This document shows, piece by piece, positions 45,994-56,045 of a stretch of 64,000 bases of DNA. This DNA is from Brasilonema sp. CT11 (GTDB lineage Bacteria > Cyanobacteriota > Cyanobacteriia > Cyanobacteriales > Nostocaceae): the NCBI RefSeq assembly GCF_017982655.1, contig NZ_JABXYX010000010.1, positions 52,358 through 116,357 on the forward strand, read 5' to 3'. The position numbers and the translations under genes are program-made. A model generated the notes under the pieces. It ran no database searches. It was given only the letters and a program-made list of their open reading frames with translations, and was not told where the DNA came from. The number at the start of each line of letters is the position of its first letter. Positions within the stretch are counted from its first letter, which is position 1.

Positions 45994-46878
45994 TTAAATT
46001 AAATCAAGTTCTTTGAGAACGAGTTTTAACTTTTGACTTATTTCGGAGTCAGGTTCGCACAATGGGGGACGAGTTGAACCAACCTCCCAACCTAAAAGAT
46101 TTAATGCTTTCTTGACTGGGATGGGGCTTGTTGTTGCAAATAAAGCTTTAAACAGAGGAAAGAGTTGGAGATGTATTTCCCTAGCTACTTGAATTTTACC
46201 TGAATTAAAGGCTTGAATCATCTTTTGTAGTTCGTTTCCTACCAGATGAGAAGCCACACTGACGACACCTTTTGCCCCTATTGCCAACAGAGACAAAGTC
46301 ATGTAATCATCACCAGAATAAATCTGGAATTCTTTTGGCGTCAAGCGACGAATTTCACTTGCTTGATCTATATTGCCTGTCGATTCCTTAATTCCAATAA
46401 TATTGTCAATTTCAGCTAAGCGAGCAACAGTTTCCGGTTGGAGATTTTGACCTGTACGACCAGGGACATTGTACAACAGCAACGGTAAGTCAGGCGTCGC
46501 CTGAGCGATCGCAGCAAAGTGCTGATAAAGCCCTGCTTGGGGGGGTTTGTTGTAGTAAGGAACAACCTGTAGTACGCCATGTACTCCTATTTTAACTGCC
46601 TTTTGGGTAGCGGCAATTGCTTCTTTTGTTGAATTCGAGCCACACCCTGCAATCACAAAAGCTTTTCCCGCCACGGCTTGCAATACCACAGAAAACAACT
46701 GGTATTCTTCCTCCCAACTCAGGGTAGGAGATTCTCCCGTAGTTCCACATACCACCATTGTATCTGTACCATTGTCAGCTAGATGTGCTGCTAGTGCTGC
46801 AGCTACATCATAATTCACACTGCCGTCTTCCTTAAACGGCGTAATCATAGCGGTTAGAACTCTGCCAAAATCTACCAC
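45994..46878 (-). CDS. dapA: 4-hydroxy-tetrahydrodipicolinate synthase
   Basis: 294 residues. A class I aldolase of the DapA family: [10 protein letters not shown] near residue 45, [10 protein letters not shown] with catalytic Tyr, [11 protein letters not shown], and Schiff-base Lys in [10 protein letters not shown] (about 163), then SGDDYM. First committed step of lysine/diaminopimelate synthesis, condensing pyruvate with aspartate semialdehyde. It lies about 245 bp downstream of asd, whose product it uses. Confidence 0.96.
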   Translation of the reverse strand: MVDFGRVLTAMITPFKEDGSVNYDVAAALAAHLADNGTDTMVVCGTTGESPTLSWEEEYQLFSVVLQAVAGKAFVIAGCGSNSTKEAIAATQKAVKIGVHGVLQVVPYYNKPPQAGLYQHFAAIAQATPDLPLLLYNVPGRTGQNLQPETVARLAEIDNIIGIKESTGNIDQASEIRRLTPKEFQIYSGDDYMTLSLLAIGAKGVVSVASHLVGNELQKMIQAFNSGKIQVAREIHLQLFPLFKALFATTSPIPVKKALNLLGWEVGSTRPPLCEPDSEISQKLKLVLKELDLI

Positions 46879-47122
46879 CCTCTTTTCACTCCTAAATATT
46901 CTTCTTTGTTTCTTCTTTGTTGTTGTTTGTTCTTCGCTTTTTGTGGATCTTGGTGGTGTTATATTGTGATAACCTATTTGACTCTGACTTTCAAGCGTAA
47001 TTTACACATTCTCTCGTTTGTCTTTGTCCTTTTTTTGGCACTCATAACCAAATCAGTTATGACTAAGACCCAACAGCAGAGCCATACCCAGCCCGATACC
47101 CTCAAAGTAGCAGATTGTCTCA

Positions 47123-48163
47123 CTAATGACTAACCGCTACAGCCCCTTTAAGCAGATTTTTTTCTACTAATAACTCAGCAATTTGTATTGCATTCAAGGC
47201 TGCGCCTTTGCGGACTTGATCCCCGCACAGCCACAGTTCCAAGCCACACGGGTGAGAAATATCCTGACGAATTCTCCCTACCAAAACTTCATCTTGACCT
47301 GTGGCTTCAATTGGCATTGGGAAATGGTTTGCCTTCCAATCTTCTACCAATTTCACACCCGGTGCCTGACTAAGAATTTCTCTGGCCAATTCTTGGCTAA
47401 ATGGTACCTTAAATTCTAAGTTAATTGCTTCCGAATGGCTACGTACTACGGGAACCCGTACACAAGTTGCAGTGATTCTGATATCCTGAGTTCCAAAGAT
47501 TTTGCGAGTCTCGTTAACCATTTTCATTTCTTCCTCACAATACCCAAACTCATTCAAAGGGGTGTTGTGCGGGAAGACATTAAATGCTAGAGGATAGGGA
47601 AAAACTTCAGCAACCGGTTGCTTACCTTCTAAAATAGCACTTGCTTGAATTTTCACTTCTTCCATTGCCTTAGCACCAGCACCACTGGCTGATTGGTAAG
47701 TTGCAGCCACAAGGCGCTGTACTGGTGATACTTTATGTAGGGGCCACACTGCCACTGTCATCAAAATCGTCGTACAGTTGGGATTAGCAATGATACCTTT
47801 GTGGTTCGCTGCTGCTTCTGGATTTACTTCTGGAACCACCAAAGGAACTTCCGGATTCATGCGAAACGCACTGGAGTTATCAACCACTACCGCACCCGCT
47901 GCGACAGCTTTTGGTGCCCAAGTTTTTGAGATGGAACCACCTGCACTCGCCAGCACCAGATCCACATTCTCAAAGGCTTTTTCACTCACTGCTTCTACTG
48001 GCAAATTTTCCCCGGCAAAAGGCAATGTTCGCCCTGCACTGCGTTCTGATGCCAATAACCTTAAATCAGAAACAGGGAAATTACGGTTCTCCAATAATTC
48101 CAGCAACTCTTGACCAACCGCACCAGTTGATCCCAAAATAGCTACCCTGTAGGATTTAGACAA
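47123..48163 (-). CDS. asd: Aspartate-semialdehyde dehydrogenase
   Basis: 346 residues. NADP-binding VAILGSTGAVGQELLELL at the N-terminus, SAGGS, NPNCTTILM with the catalytic Cys (about 132), and HNTPLNEFG plus VRVPVVRSHSEA in the substrate domain. Produces aspartate semialdehyde for lysine, threonine and methionine. Heads the asd-dapA-rnj order, which is conserved in many cyanobacteria. Confidence 0.96.
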   Translation of the reverse strand: MSKSYRVAILGSTGAVGQELLELLENRNFPVSDLRLLASERSAGRTLPFAGENLPVEAVSEKAFENVDLVLASAGGSISKTWAPKAVAAGAVVVDNSSAFRMNPEVPLVVPEVNPEAAANHKGIIANPNCTTILMTVAVWPLHKVSPVQRLVAATYQSASGAGAKAMEEVKIQASAILEGKQPVAEVFPYPLAFNVFPHNTPLNEFGYCEEEMKMVNETRKIFGTQDIRITATCVRVPVVRSHSEAINLEFKVPFSQELAREILSQAPGVKLVEDWKANHFPMPIEATGQDEVLVGRIRQDISHPCGLELWLCGDQVRKGAALNAIQIAELLVEKNLLKGAVAVSH

Positions 48164-48884
48164 ATTGACTTCCTCCTTTACGAGATGTTCTGTGCAATTT
48201 CTTCTAGAAATTCAAAGCTTAAATGGCAATAGCAGACATTAAATAAACCTTTTAATAGTTTTCTTTATTGAAAAAATGGTTGTAACTCTTAATCTAATAC
48301 ATTTCTTTTGTTACTCATGCTGATTCGTATGGCAATTTACAATACTTGATGACGAAACTTTTAGTGAAAATTAAGACTTCTATTATAGAGTAGATCATCT
48401 TTAAACATCTGGATGAGCTAAACTTTTGCATAACTCAAAACAGGTTTTATCCTTCAATAGATGCGTTGTCAAGATGATTGGTGTACTATGATTCAATGGA
48501 CTTTAGAGAGCATTGCGATAAGCTAACCTATTCTCACAACACAGGAGCTAGGCAAAAGCAGCGCTCACTTCCACATAGCAGCCAGCCCCAATGCAACAAC
48601 CTTTGCGTGCAAACTGCTAGTTGAGAACCAGGATATCACGGTGTTAGCCCTTTGGGAAAAAACAATTGGAGTTGAGAACAGGAAACTAGTTTGCGCTCAA
48701 ATGTCAAGGTTTTTGACAACAAAAGTAAACTAGATTAAGTGTTATGAGCAGACCCTGGTGCACTTGGATATAATCAAGCCATGTAGCCACCTTGAATCCA
48801 AGTCAAGAAACTTTAACTTAAAGACGCAATTTTTGGCGTCAGTAGACAACAAGTAAAAAGAAATACAAATAATAGAGACGAAGC
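48164..48884. other. Divergent regulatory region between asd and tig
   Basis: About 720 bp without a supported ORF. It contains a short GACGC/GCGTC hairpin at about 48823-48841 near the tig start, and TTGACA-type promoter words around 48712. I cannot place promoters firmly. Confidence 0.4.
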
Positions 48885-50345
48885 ATGAAAGTCACCCAGG
48901 AAAAACTTCCCGCCAGTCAAATTGGTCTGGAAATAGAGATTACGCCAGAAAAGACCAAGGAAACTTACGAAAAAGTTGTTAAGAACTTAGCAAGTACTGC
49001 AAATATTCCTGGGTTTCGCAAAGGCAAGGTACCTCGGCAGATACTTCTGCAGCGCCTTGGCACAACTAGAATCAAGGCAGCTGCGCTAGAAGAAGTCATT
49101 CAATATGGCATTGAGCAAGCACTTTCACAAGAAAAAATCCAGGTGCTCGGTCAACCACAGCTACTCTCTTCATTTGAGGAATTGATTAGTAATTATGAAC
49201 CAGGAAAAGCGCTGATAATTTCTGCGTCTGTAGATGTGGAACCAGAACCAAATTTGGGTGAATATACGGGCTTGCAATTCAAAGCTGAGGAAGTGAAGTA
49301 CGATCCACAGCAGGTAGACAAAGCCTTAGAAGACGAACGCCAACAAATGGGAACATTAATTCCTGTGGAAGGGCGATCAGCACAAATAGGTGATGTGGCT
49401 GTGGTAGATTTCAAAGGGGTTATAGCTGCTTCTGTTGGTGAAGACGAAACTGCCGAACCTCAGCCAATACCAGGGGGGGAAGCAACTGATTTCCAATTGG
49501 AGATGCAAGAAGACAAATTCATTCCCGGCTTTGTCACAGGGATAGTGGGAATGAATCCTGGAGAAACCAAAGAAATCTCTGCTCAGTTTCCAGATCCTTA
49601 TGTGAACGAAGAACTAGCAGGAAAACCTGCTGTTTTCAGTGTCACCGTCAAAGAACTCAAGGAAAAAGAACTGCCTGAATTGAATGATGACTTTGCCCAA
49701 GAAGTCGGCGAGTATGATACTTTGGACGAATTGCGCAATTCTTTGGAAGAGCGCTTTCAAAAAGAAGCTCAACAGAAAACAAAATCGCATCAGCAAGAAG
49801 CCTTGTTAGCTGAACTGCTCAAGCATGTGGAAGTTGACTTGCCTGAAACGATGATTCAACAAGAAGTCAATGAGATGCTGACGCAAACAGCTATGCGGCT
49901 TTCTCAGCAAGGGCTTGATGTCAAAAAGTTATTTACTCAAGATGTGATTCCTCAGTTGCGGGAGCGTTCTCGCGGTGAAGCGGTTGAGCGCATTAAACGT
50001 TCTCTAGCGCTTATGGAAGTTGCTAAACGCGAGTCCATCGAAGTGAGCGCAGATCAAATCGAAGCCAGAGTCAAAGAATTGATGGAGCAGTACTCTGAAA
50101 AAGATGTTGATGAGAAAAGAATGTTTGAGGTTGTAGAAAACGAATTGTTGACCGAAAAAATCATCGATTGGCTTCTAGAACGCTCAACAATTGAGTTGGT
50201 ACCTGAAGGTTCTTTGAGTGCAGCAGAAACTGAGACTGAAGAAGTCACGGTAGATGAACCAGTTGCAGCAACTGAAACTGTAGAACAACCTCTTCTGGCC
50301 AGTACTGAAACTGCGTCTGTTGACACAGAGTCAACAGAGGGATAA
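48885..50345 (+). CDS. tig: Trigger factor
   Basis: 486 residues. Ribosome-associated chaperone/prolyl isomerase: N-terminal ribosome-binding domain with IPGFRKGKVPRQIL, PPIase domain (about 155-240; GDVAVVDFKGVI), helical C-terminal chaperone domain, and a Glu/Thr-rich acidic tail. Forms the conserved tig-clpP-clpX run that handles newly made and damaged proteins. Confidence 0.96.
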   Translation: MKVTQEKLPASQIGLEIEITPEKTKETYEKVVKNLASTANIPGFRKGKVPRQILLQRLGTTRIKAAALEEVIQYGIEQALSQEKIQVLGQPQLLSSFEELISNYEPGKALIISASVDVEPEPNLGEYTGLQFKAEEVKYDPQQVDKALEDERQQMGTLIPVEGRSAQIGDVAVVDFKGVIAASVGEDETAEPQPIPGGEATDFQLEMQEDKFIPGFVTGIVGMNPGETKEISAQFPDPYVNEELAGKPAVFSVTVKELKEKELPELNDDFAQEVGEYDTLDELRNSLEERFQKEAQQKTKSHQQEALLAELLKHVEVDLPETMIQQEVNEMLTQTAMRLSQQGLDVKKLFTQDVIPQLRERSRGEAVERIKRSLALMEVAKRESIEVSADQIEARVKELMEQYSEKDVDEKRMFEVVENELLTEKIIDWLLERSTIELVPEGSLSAAETETEEVTVDEPVAATETVEQPLLASTETASVDTESTEG

Positions 50346-50615
50346 TAGATGATAAGGGGATAAGGATAAACAGAGTGATAAGTTTCCCTCCCTCACTCCC
50401 TGATTCTCCCCCATCTCCCTGTCCGAAGGTAGAAGTTTAAGAAACTTTATTTGAGTACCAGTACACATCACCATATTGGTTTGATACTGTTTTACACGAT
50501 AGGAATTTATATAAGGCATAATGGTTAACACATAGCCACATCAAAAATCAGGCTCCTGAAAAAGGCAGCTGTTGTTGTGTTGGTTATTGTTACACTTAGT
50601 GTCAAACGTTCTTTT

Positions 50616-51311
50616 ATGCTTGTATCGCAGTCGGGAAACTACCAACCTAACAGTTTGAGTAAATTTCAACTCTACTCCCTAAACAGTCCTAGCAACATCG
50701 TCCCGATGGTGGTAGAACAATCGGGTGTGGGAGAACGTGCCTTTGACATCTACTCTCGCTTGCTACGGGAACGCATTATCTTTTTAGGAACGCCAATAGA
50801 CGATAACGTTGCCAACTCAATTATTGCCCAGTTGTTGTTTCTAGACGCTGAAGATTCAGAAAAGGACATTCAACTGTACATTAATTCTCCTGGTGGCTCC
50901 GTGACAGCAGGTATGGCAATCTACGATACCATTCAGCAGATTCGTCCTGATGTGGTCACCATATGTTTTGGATTAGCCGCAAGCATGGGGGCATTCTTGT
51001 TAGCCGCAGGAACCGCTGGTAAACGGATGTCTCTTCCTGATTCCCGGATTATGATTCACCAACCACTAGGCGGTGCACAAGGGCAAGCCGTTGACATCGA
51101 GATACAAGCCAGAGAAATTCTTTATCATAAGTCTAAGTTGAACCAGTTACTCGCTCAGCACACTGGTCAACCGTTAGAAAGAGTTGAAGCCGATACTGAG
51201 CGCGATTTCTTTATGTCGGCCCAAGAGGCAAAAAACTACGGGTTGATTGATCAAGTCATCTCCAGGCAAAATCTTCCCTCACCAGGGGAAAACGTCACCA
51301 TTCTGAAATAA
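50616..51311 (+). CDS. clpP: ATP-dependent Clp protease proteolytic subunit
   Basis: About 231 residues from ATG 50616; a GTG at 50577 is in frame and a shorter ATG at 50706 would give the minimal ClpP. The catalytic Ser is in [11 protein letters not shown], His in [11 protein letters not shown], and [11 protein letters not shown] follows. The cyanobacterial paralog close to clpX has an N-terminal extension of this kind. Forms the barrel that ClpX feeds with substrates. Confidence 0.9.
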   Translation: MLVSQSGNYQPNSLSKFQLYSLNSPSNIVPMVVEQSGVGERAFDIYSRLLRERIIFLGTPIDDNVANSIIAQLLFLDAEDSEKDIQLYINSPGGSVTAGMAIYDTIQQIRPDVVTICFGLAASMGAFLLAAGTAGKRMSLPDSRIMIHQPLGGAQGQAVDIEIQAREILYHKSKLNQLLAQHTGQPLERVEADTERDFFMSAQEAKNYGLIDQVISRQNLPSPGENVTILK

Positions 51312-51320
51312 GAGGCTGGT

Positions 51321-52661
51321 ATGTCTAAGTACGACTCCCATTTAAAATGTTCGTTTTGCGGAAAGTCTCAGGAGCAGGTACGTAAATTAATCGCCGGACC
51401 GGGAGTCTACATCTGCGATGAATGCGTTGACTTGTGTAATGAAATTCTGGATGAGGAGTTACTCGACACAAATGCGGCTGCATCATCGCAGCCAGCACCC
51501 AAGTCAGAACCACCACCAAAACGCCGTGCCCGCTCCTCTAATCTCTCATTGAATCAAATACCTAAGCCACGAGAGATTAAAAAGTATCTAGATGAACACG
51601 TCATCGGTCAAGACGAAGCTAAAAAAGTACTTTCCGTCGCAGTTTACAACCATTACAAGCGGCTGTCACTGGTTCAGTCTAAAGGCAGTGGCAAAGGTTT
51701 AGATGATGCGGTGGAACTACAAAAATCTAATATTCTGCTTATTGGTCCCACAGGCTGTGGCAAAACTTTGCTAGCACAAACTCTGGCAAAAATTCTGGAT
51801 GTGCCTTTCGCCGTTGCTGATGCCACAACTCTAACAGAGGCAGGCTACGTGGGAGAAGATGTAGAAAATATCTTGCTGCGATTGTTGCAAGTTGCAGACT
51901 TAGATGTCGAAGAAGCGCAGCGCGGAATTATCTACATCGACGAAATAGATAAGATTGCTCGCAAGAGCGAGAACCCCTCAATTACCCGAGATGTATCTGG
52001 TGAAGGCGTACAGCAAGCTTTACTGAAAATGTTAGAGGGGACTGTTGCCAATGTACCACCTCAAGGAGGACGCAAGCACCCCTATCAAGACTGCATACAA
52101 ATTGATACGAGTAATATCTTGTTTGTCTGCGGCGGTGCTTTCGTTGGCTTAGAAAAAGTTGTAGAGCAGAGAACTGGCAAAAAGTCAATAGGTTTTGTAC
52201 AACCAGGAGAAGGTCAGTCCAAAGACAAGCGTACAGCTGACACTCTCCGCTATTTAGAACCGGATGACCTCGTGAAGTTTGGGATGATTCCGGAATTTAT
52301 TGGACGGGTGCCAATGGTAGCGGTGGTAGATCCGCTGGATGAAGAGGCGCTGATGGCAATTTTGACCCAACCGCGTAGTGCCTTGGTCAAGCAGTACCAA
52401 AAGCTTCTGAAGATGGATAACGTCCAGTTAGAGTTTAAACCAGAGGCTCTGCGAGCTATTGCTCAAGAAGCATACCGCCGCAAAACTGGCGCGAGAGCGC
52501 TGCGGGGCATTGTGGAAGAATTGATGCTGGATGTGATGTACGAGTTGCCTTCGCGTAAAGATCTCACTCGTTGCACAGTCACGCGGGAAATGGTAGAGAA
52601 GCGTTCTACTGCCGAACTACTGATGCACCCATCCACACTACCTAAGCCAGAATCAGCTTAA
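51321..52661 (+). CDS. clpX: ATP-dependent Clp protease ATP-binding subunit ClpX
   Basis: 446 residues. N-terminal zinc-binding domain ([14 protein letters not shown] then CDECVDLC), AAA+ domain with Walker A GPTGCGKT, Walker [12 protein letters not shown] and sensor elements, and a C-terminal [12 protein letters not shown] sensor II region. Unfolds substrates for ClpP. Starts 9 bp after clpP, so one operon. Confidence 0.97.
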   Translation: MSKYDSHLKCSFCGKSQEQVRKLIAGPGVYICDECVDLCNEILDEELLDTNAAASSQPAPKSEPPPKRRARSSNLSLNQIPKPREIKKYLDEHVIGQDEAKKVLSVAVYNHYKRLSLVQSKGSGKGLDDAVELQKSNILLIGPTGCGKTLLAQTLAKILDVPFAVADATTLTEAGYVGEDVENILLRLLQVADLDVEEAQRGIIYIDEIDKIARKSENPSITRDVSGEGVQQALLKMLEGTVANVPPQGGRKHPYQDCIQIDTSNILFVCGGAFVGLEKVVEQRTGKKSIGFVQPGEGQSKDKRTADTLRYLEPDDLVKFGMIPEFIGRVPMVAVVDPLDEEALMAILTQPRSALVKQYQKLLKMDNVQLEFKPEALRAIAQEAYRRKTGARALRGIVEELMLDVMYELPSRKDLTRCTVTREMVEKRSTAELLMHPSTLPKPESA

Positions 52662-52666
52662 TTGTC

Positions 52667-52720
52667 ATGAGTCATGAGTCATGAGTAAAATACTGTTAAC
52701 TCTTGACTTTTGACTTTTGA
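52667..52720. repeat. Heptamer tandem repeats between clpX and the next hydrolase
   Basis: CATGAGT units (three copies) followed by TTGACTT units just before the start of the following gene. STRR-type. Confidence 0.75.
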
Positions 52721-52723
52721 AAA

Positions 52724-53623
52724 ATGTCCTACACAAATGTTCGTGGTACTGAGCATTACTACGAGTGGATAAAGAAGCCATCAGATAGTGAGGACAAACC
52801 TGTGATGGTTTTTATCCACGGCTGGGCTGGGTCTTGTGGGTATTGGCAGGGTACTGCTCATGCTTTATCAGAACAATTTGATTGCTTACTTTATGATTTG
52901 CGGGGATTTGGGCGTTCCTATGGGCAACCAAGCGTAGCCAAAGCGAGTGAATCTGTCGTTGAGTCTATTGAGTTGGAGTCACCGCAGGCAGAATCAGCAA
53001 TTCAAGAGTTAACTTATGAGTTAGAGGAATACGCTGACGACTTGGTTGCTTTGCTAGATAAGTTGCATCTCCACCGCGTATATATTGCTGCTCATTCTAT
53101 GGGCGCATCCATTGCTACTTTGTTTCTCAACCGCTACCCACAACGAGTGAAAAAAGCGATTTTGACCTGTAGTGGTATTTTTGAGTACGACGAAAAAGCA
53201 TTTACAACTTTTCATAAGTTCGGTGGCTACGTGGTCAAATTTCGTCCAAAGTGGCTGGATAAAATACCGTTTGTTGACCGGATGTTTATGGCACGATTTC
53301 TGCATCGTTCCATACCAGCGGCAGAACGTAGGGCTTTCTTACAAGATTTTCTCAAAGCAGACTATGATGCAGCTTTAGGCACAATATTTACATCTGTGAG
53401 TAAAGCCGCGGCTGAATTGATGCCACAGGAGTTTGCTCAACTGAGTGTGTCTACACTACTGGTGGCGGGTGAGTATGACAAAATTATTCCAGCCCAGATG
53501 GGTCGTCAGGCATCTGCACTTAACGATAAAGTTGAGTTTGTCATGATTCCAAATACGGCTCATTTCCCAATGTTGGAAGATGCACCTACTTACCTCAAAC
53601 GGGTGCAAGAGTTTTTGCAATAG
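52724..53623 (+). CDS. Alpha/beta hydrolase
   Basis: 299 residues. VMVFIHGWAGSCGYW (oxyanion region), LLYDLRGFGRSYG, nucleophile elbow IAAHSMGASIATLF (Ser near residue 126) and final His in PNTAHFPMLED. Between the cap and the hydrolase core there is an Ala/Ser/Glu-rich segment (SVAKASESVVESIELES) that looks inserted and may derive from repeat DNA. Substrate not predictable. Confidence 0.85.
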   Translation: MSYTNVRGTEHYYEWIKKPSDSEDKPVMVFIHGWAGSCGYWQGTAHALSEQFDCLLYDLRGFGRSYGQPSVAKASESVVESIELESPQAESAIQELTYELEEYADDLVALLDKLHLHRVYIAAHSMGASIATLFLNRYPQRVKKAILTCSGIFEYDEKAFTTFHKFGGYVVKFRPKWLDKIPFVDRMFMARFLHRSIPAAERRAFLQDFLKADYDAALGTIFTSVSKAAAELMPQEFAQLSVSTLLVAGEYDKIIPAQMGRQASALNDKVEFVMIPNTAHFPMLEDAPTYLKRVQEFLQ

Positions 53624-53655
53624 TCAACAGTTAACTGTTAACTGTTAACTATTAT
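53624..53655. repeat. Heptamer tandem repeat CTGTTAA
   Basis: Three to four copies of CTGTTAA between the hydrolase stop and the convergent GntR gene. STRR-type. Confidence 0.7.
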
Positions 53656-53658
53656 TTA

Positions 53659-54645
53659 TTACCCCAACCCTAACTCCCGTTTGAGCAAGTTAATCGAGTT
53701 ACTACCGATAAAATTATCACCACACATCAGCTTGGGTGGACGAATAATGTCTTCATGAACAACTTGTATAGCTGCTTGCACCGCAGCAAAACTAGGTTTA
53801 TCGGTGCAAAAAATCACCTGTGCCCGCTTCACCATTGCCTGAAGTTTGTAGGCATCTTTTGGTTGCGAAGTCATTACGAGTATTTCATCACCTCGTAAAC
53901 CGTGGATGATAACTTCTGCAGCTCGAAGCCAGCCAGGACTGAGGCTGACGATCGCAAGACAGCTGTCTTTTGGTAGATTTTTAAATTGGTTGTACTCTTT
54001 GGCATAGTCTTGTATGTCAAGGGGAATGACGCGCACAGCTTTCGGCGCTGCGATCGCTTCCACTTCCCCAATAAAATACCGATGCGTGAGCACTGTAGCT
54101 GAGGAAGTTTGATTTAGCACAGCAGCTAATTCTTCCATAGCTACCAACTGTACTGGTATTTTGAGGGATTCTTCCAATTCATGCACCATCAATTCTCCAG
54201 CACCGATGTCTTGAGTCGGAGCTGTTACCAGCACCCTCGCGCTACAACGCAAACGCCAATCAATTTCAGCTAAGAATATCTCACGCGATTGATTAAGCGA
54301 GCAGCCTTGGGAGAGCAGTTCGTCAACTGCTTGCTGGACAACTTTGTATGCTTGAGGATATTGTTTGAGAATTGGCGATTGTAGCTTACTACCACCCTCA
54401 TGACCTTGAGCGCGAACGTAGATTCCTGAGCCAGCAAGACTTTCTACAAATCCTTCCTCCTCTAATTGACGATAAACCTTGCTGATAGTATTGCGGTGCA
54501 ATCCAGTCTGCATTGCCAATGCCCGCGTACTGGGCAGTTTGTAAGCGGGAGGATACTGTCCAGAGGCGATCGCAAATTGGATTTGATTAAACAGCTGGGT
54601 TGATGCGGGGATTTCACTGTCTGGCTGAATACGAAACTGAATCAT
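53659..54645 (-). CDS. GntR-family transcriptional regulator
   Basis: 328 residues. N-terminal winged helix (about 1-75): LFNQIQFAIASGQYPPAYKL and LHRNTISKVYRQLEEEGFVE, typical GntR with a YtrA-like short linker. The C-terminal 240 residues are a cyanobacterial effector-like domain without a clear aminotransferase fold. It is divergent from the dienelactone-hydrolase gene, a likely target. Confidence 0.85.
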   Translation of the reverse strand: MIQFRIQPDSEIPASTQLFNQIQFAIASGQYPPAYKLPSTRALAMQTGLHRNTISKVYRQLEEEGFVESLAGSGIYVRAQGHEGGSKLQSPILKQYPQAYKVVQQAVDELLSQGCSLNQSREIFLAEIDWRLRCSARVLVTAPTQDIGAGELMVHELEESLKIPVQLVAMEELAAVLNQTSSATVLTHRYFIGEVEAIAAPKAVRVIPLDIQDYAKEYNQFKNLPKDSCLAIVSLSPGWLRAAEVIIHGLRGDEILVMTSQPKDAYKLQAMVKRAQVIFCTDKPSFAAVQAAIQVVHEDIIRPPKLMCGDNFIGSNSINLLKRELGLG

Positions 54646-54845
54646 TACCGAATCTCCTGCGTGATAATGGCTCTTATTGACCAGCTGTGACTGCTAAGCG
54701 TCAAATATTTTACTCATATATTGAATTTCTCTATTGAAAAATTCTGGTGCGATTGTTACTTGTAGTTGATAATTTGATTGGGCATTGCTTTGAGCGATCA
54801 ACATAGCTATATCTATATAGTCACAGAGAACTGGTAAAAACTATT

Positions 54846-55583
54846 ATGGCAGAGCGAGCAATACGTACCACAACAGTTAATCTTTCGCAAGATCATTTGC
54901 AAATACAGGCATATTTGGCACAGCCTTCTGAAGAAGGTTCTTACCCAGCAGTTGTGGTTTTACAAGAGATTTTTGGAGTCAACTCCCACATTCGCGATGT
55001 CACAGAACGTATCGCCAAAGAAGGTTATCTGGCAATTGCACCCGCACTTTTCCAAAGAGTTGCCCCTGGATTTGAAACTGGCTACACTGCACAAGATATA
55101 GAAGTGGGTAGACAATACGTACAGCACACAAAAGCTTCAGAACTATTAAGCGACATTCAAAAAGCCGTTGACTATCTGAAAACTTTGCCGAATGTAAAGC
55201 AAAACGGCTTTGGTTGCATCGGCTTCTGTTTTGGTGGTCATGTCGCTTATCTTGCTTCTACTTTACCAGAAATCAAAGCCACTGCTTCCTTCTACGGTGC
55301 TGGCATCTCTACTCGCACACCAGGAGGTGGGAATCCCACTATCACGCTTACCCCAGATATTAAAGGCACGCTTTACACCTTTTTTGGCATAGAAGACGCT
55401 ACCATCCCACAGGAACAAGTAGACCAAATTCAGGCAGCGTTAGAAAAATACAACATTGCTCATCGTGTCTTTCGCTACGATGGAGCTGACCACGGATTTT
55501 TCTGCGACCAACGCGCCAGTTATAATTCTATAGCCGCAGCCGATGCTTGGGAGCAGGTAAAACAACTGTTTAAACAACTATAA
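54846..55583 (+). CDS. Dienelactone hydrolase family protein
   Basis: 245 residues. Catalytic Cys in GCIGFCFGGHVAYLAS, Asp in GIEDATIPQEQ and His in GADHGFFCD give the DLH triad. The upstream YPAVVVLQEIFGVNSHIRDV is the family signature. Natural substrates in cyanobacteria are unknown; ring-cleavage lactones are the classical ones. Divergent from the GntR regulator by about 200 bp. Confidence 0.9.
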   Translation: MAERAIRTTTVNLSQDHLQIQAYLAQPSEEGSYPAVVVLQEIFGVNSHIRDVTERIAKEGYLAIAPALFQRVAPGFETGYTAQDIEVGRQYVQHTKASELLSDIQKAVDYLKTLPNVKQNGFGCIGFCFGGHVAYLASTLPEIKATASFYGAGISTRTPGGGNPTITLTPDIKGTLYTFFGIEDATIPQEQVDQIQAALEKYNIAHRVFRYDGADHGFFCDQRASYNSIAAADAWEQVKQLFKQL

Positions 55584-55649
55584 CTATTCAATTGATTTAC
55601 GTCCGCTTTGCTTTAAGCTAGTCCATAGTCATGAGTCATAACCAGTAAG

Positions 55650-55870
55650 CAACCTCGGTCTAAAGACACGAGGCTTCAGCCCAAAACTTCGGTTTAACTG
55701 AAGCCCAGCTTACCCGGCTGAGTACTTCGGTACTACGTTATTCACAAGAGCTCAAACACCTACCAAGGAATGCGGAGCCAGTTCCTTGCTCTAGTACCAA
55801 AAGATTAAACAAGCGTAAGGGTTTAAAGCCAGTGTCTTTTGGATATGCCGATGAATAACATTGCCCAGGC
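55650..55870 (+). ncRNA. Structured RNA resembling a HEARO/omega RNA (IscB/IsrB type), no nuclease gene attached
   Basis: Three hairpins in series at the start: CCTCG/CGAGG with GTCT/AGAC (55653-55673), GGCTTCAG/CTGAAGCC (55672-55705) and AGTAC-TTCG-GTACT (55721-55734). Then GTTATTC (about 55738) pairs with GAATAAC (about 55853) to close a multibranch region that holds AAGGAA/TTCCTT and CCAAAAGA/TCTTTTGG stems. The internal GGAATGCGGAGCCAG and AAAGCCAG words resemble conserved parts of HEARO/omega RNAs. The reading rests on recalled consensus; no IscB-like ORF follows before rps1. Confidence 0.55.
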
Positions 55871-56045
55871 TAACTTAACTCCCCCTCGGGAAGGCACTTC
55901 GACTTCGCTCAGTGCAAAACCGTTATGCGTACAGGATGACTAAGGACAGTTTTTATAAGCAATCATAGTCACTCGAATAGTGTTGTTTGGTGTTGAATCA
56001 AACTTCAGTGGCGTTAGCTAGAATAGCAATTTATCTTTAAGAGTC
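55871..56045. other. Tail of the RNA element and rps1 leader
   Basis: Contains a CTTCGACTTCGCTCAGTGC word also found near 21.85 kb, then about 60 bp up to the S1 gene. No ORF is supported, so an IscB/IsrB protein is missing. Confidence 0.4.
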
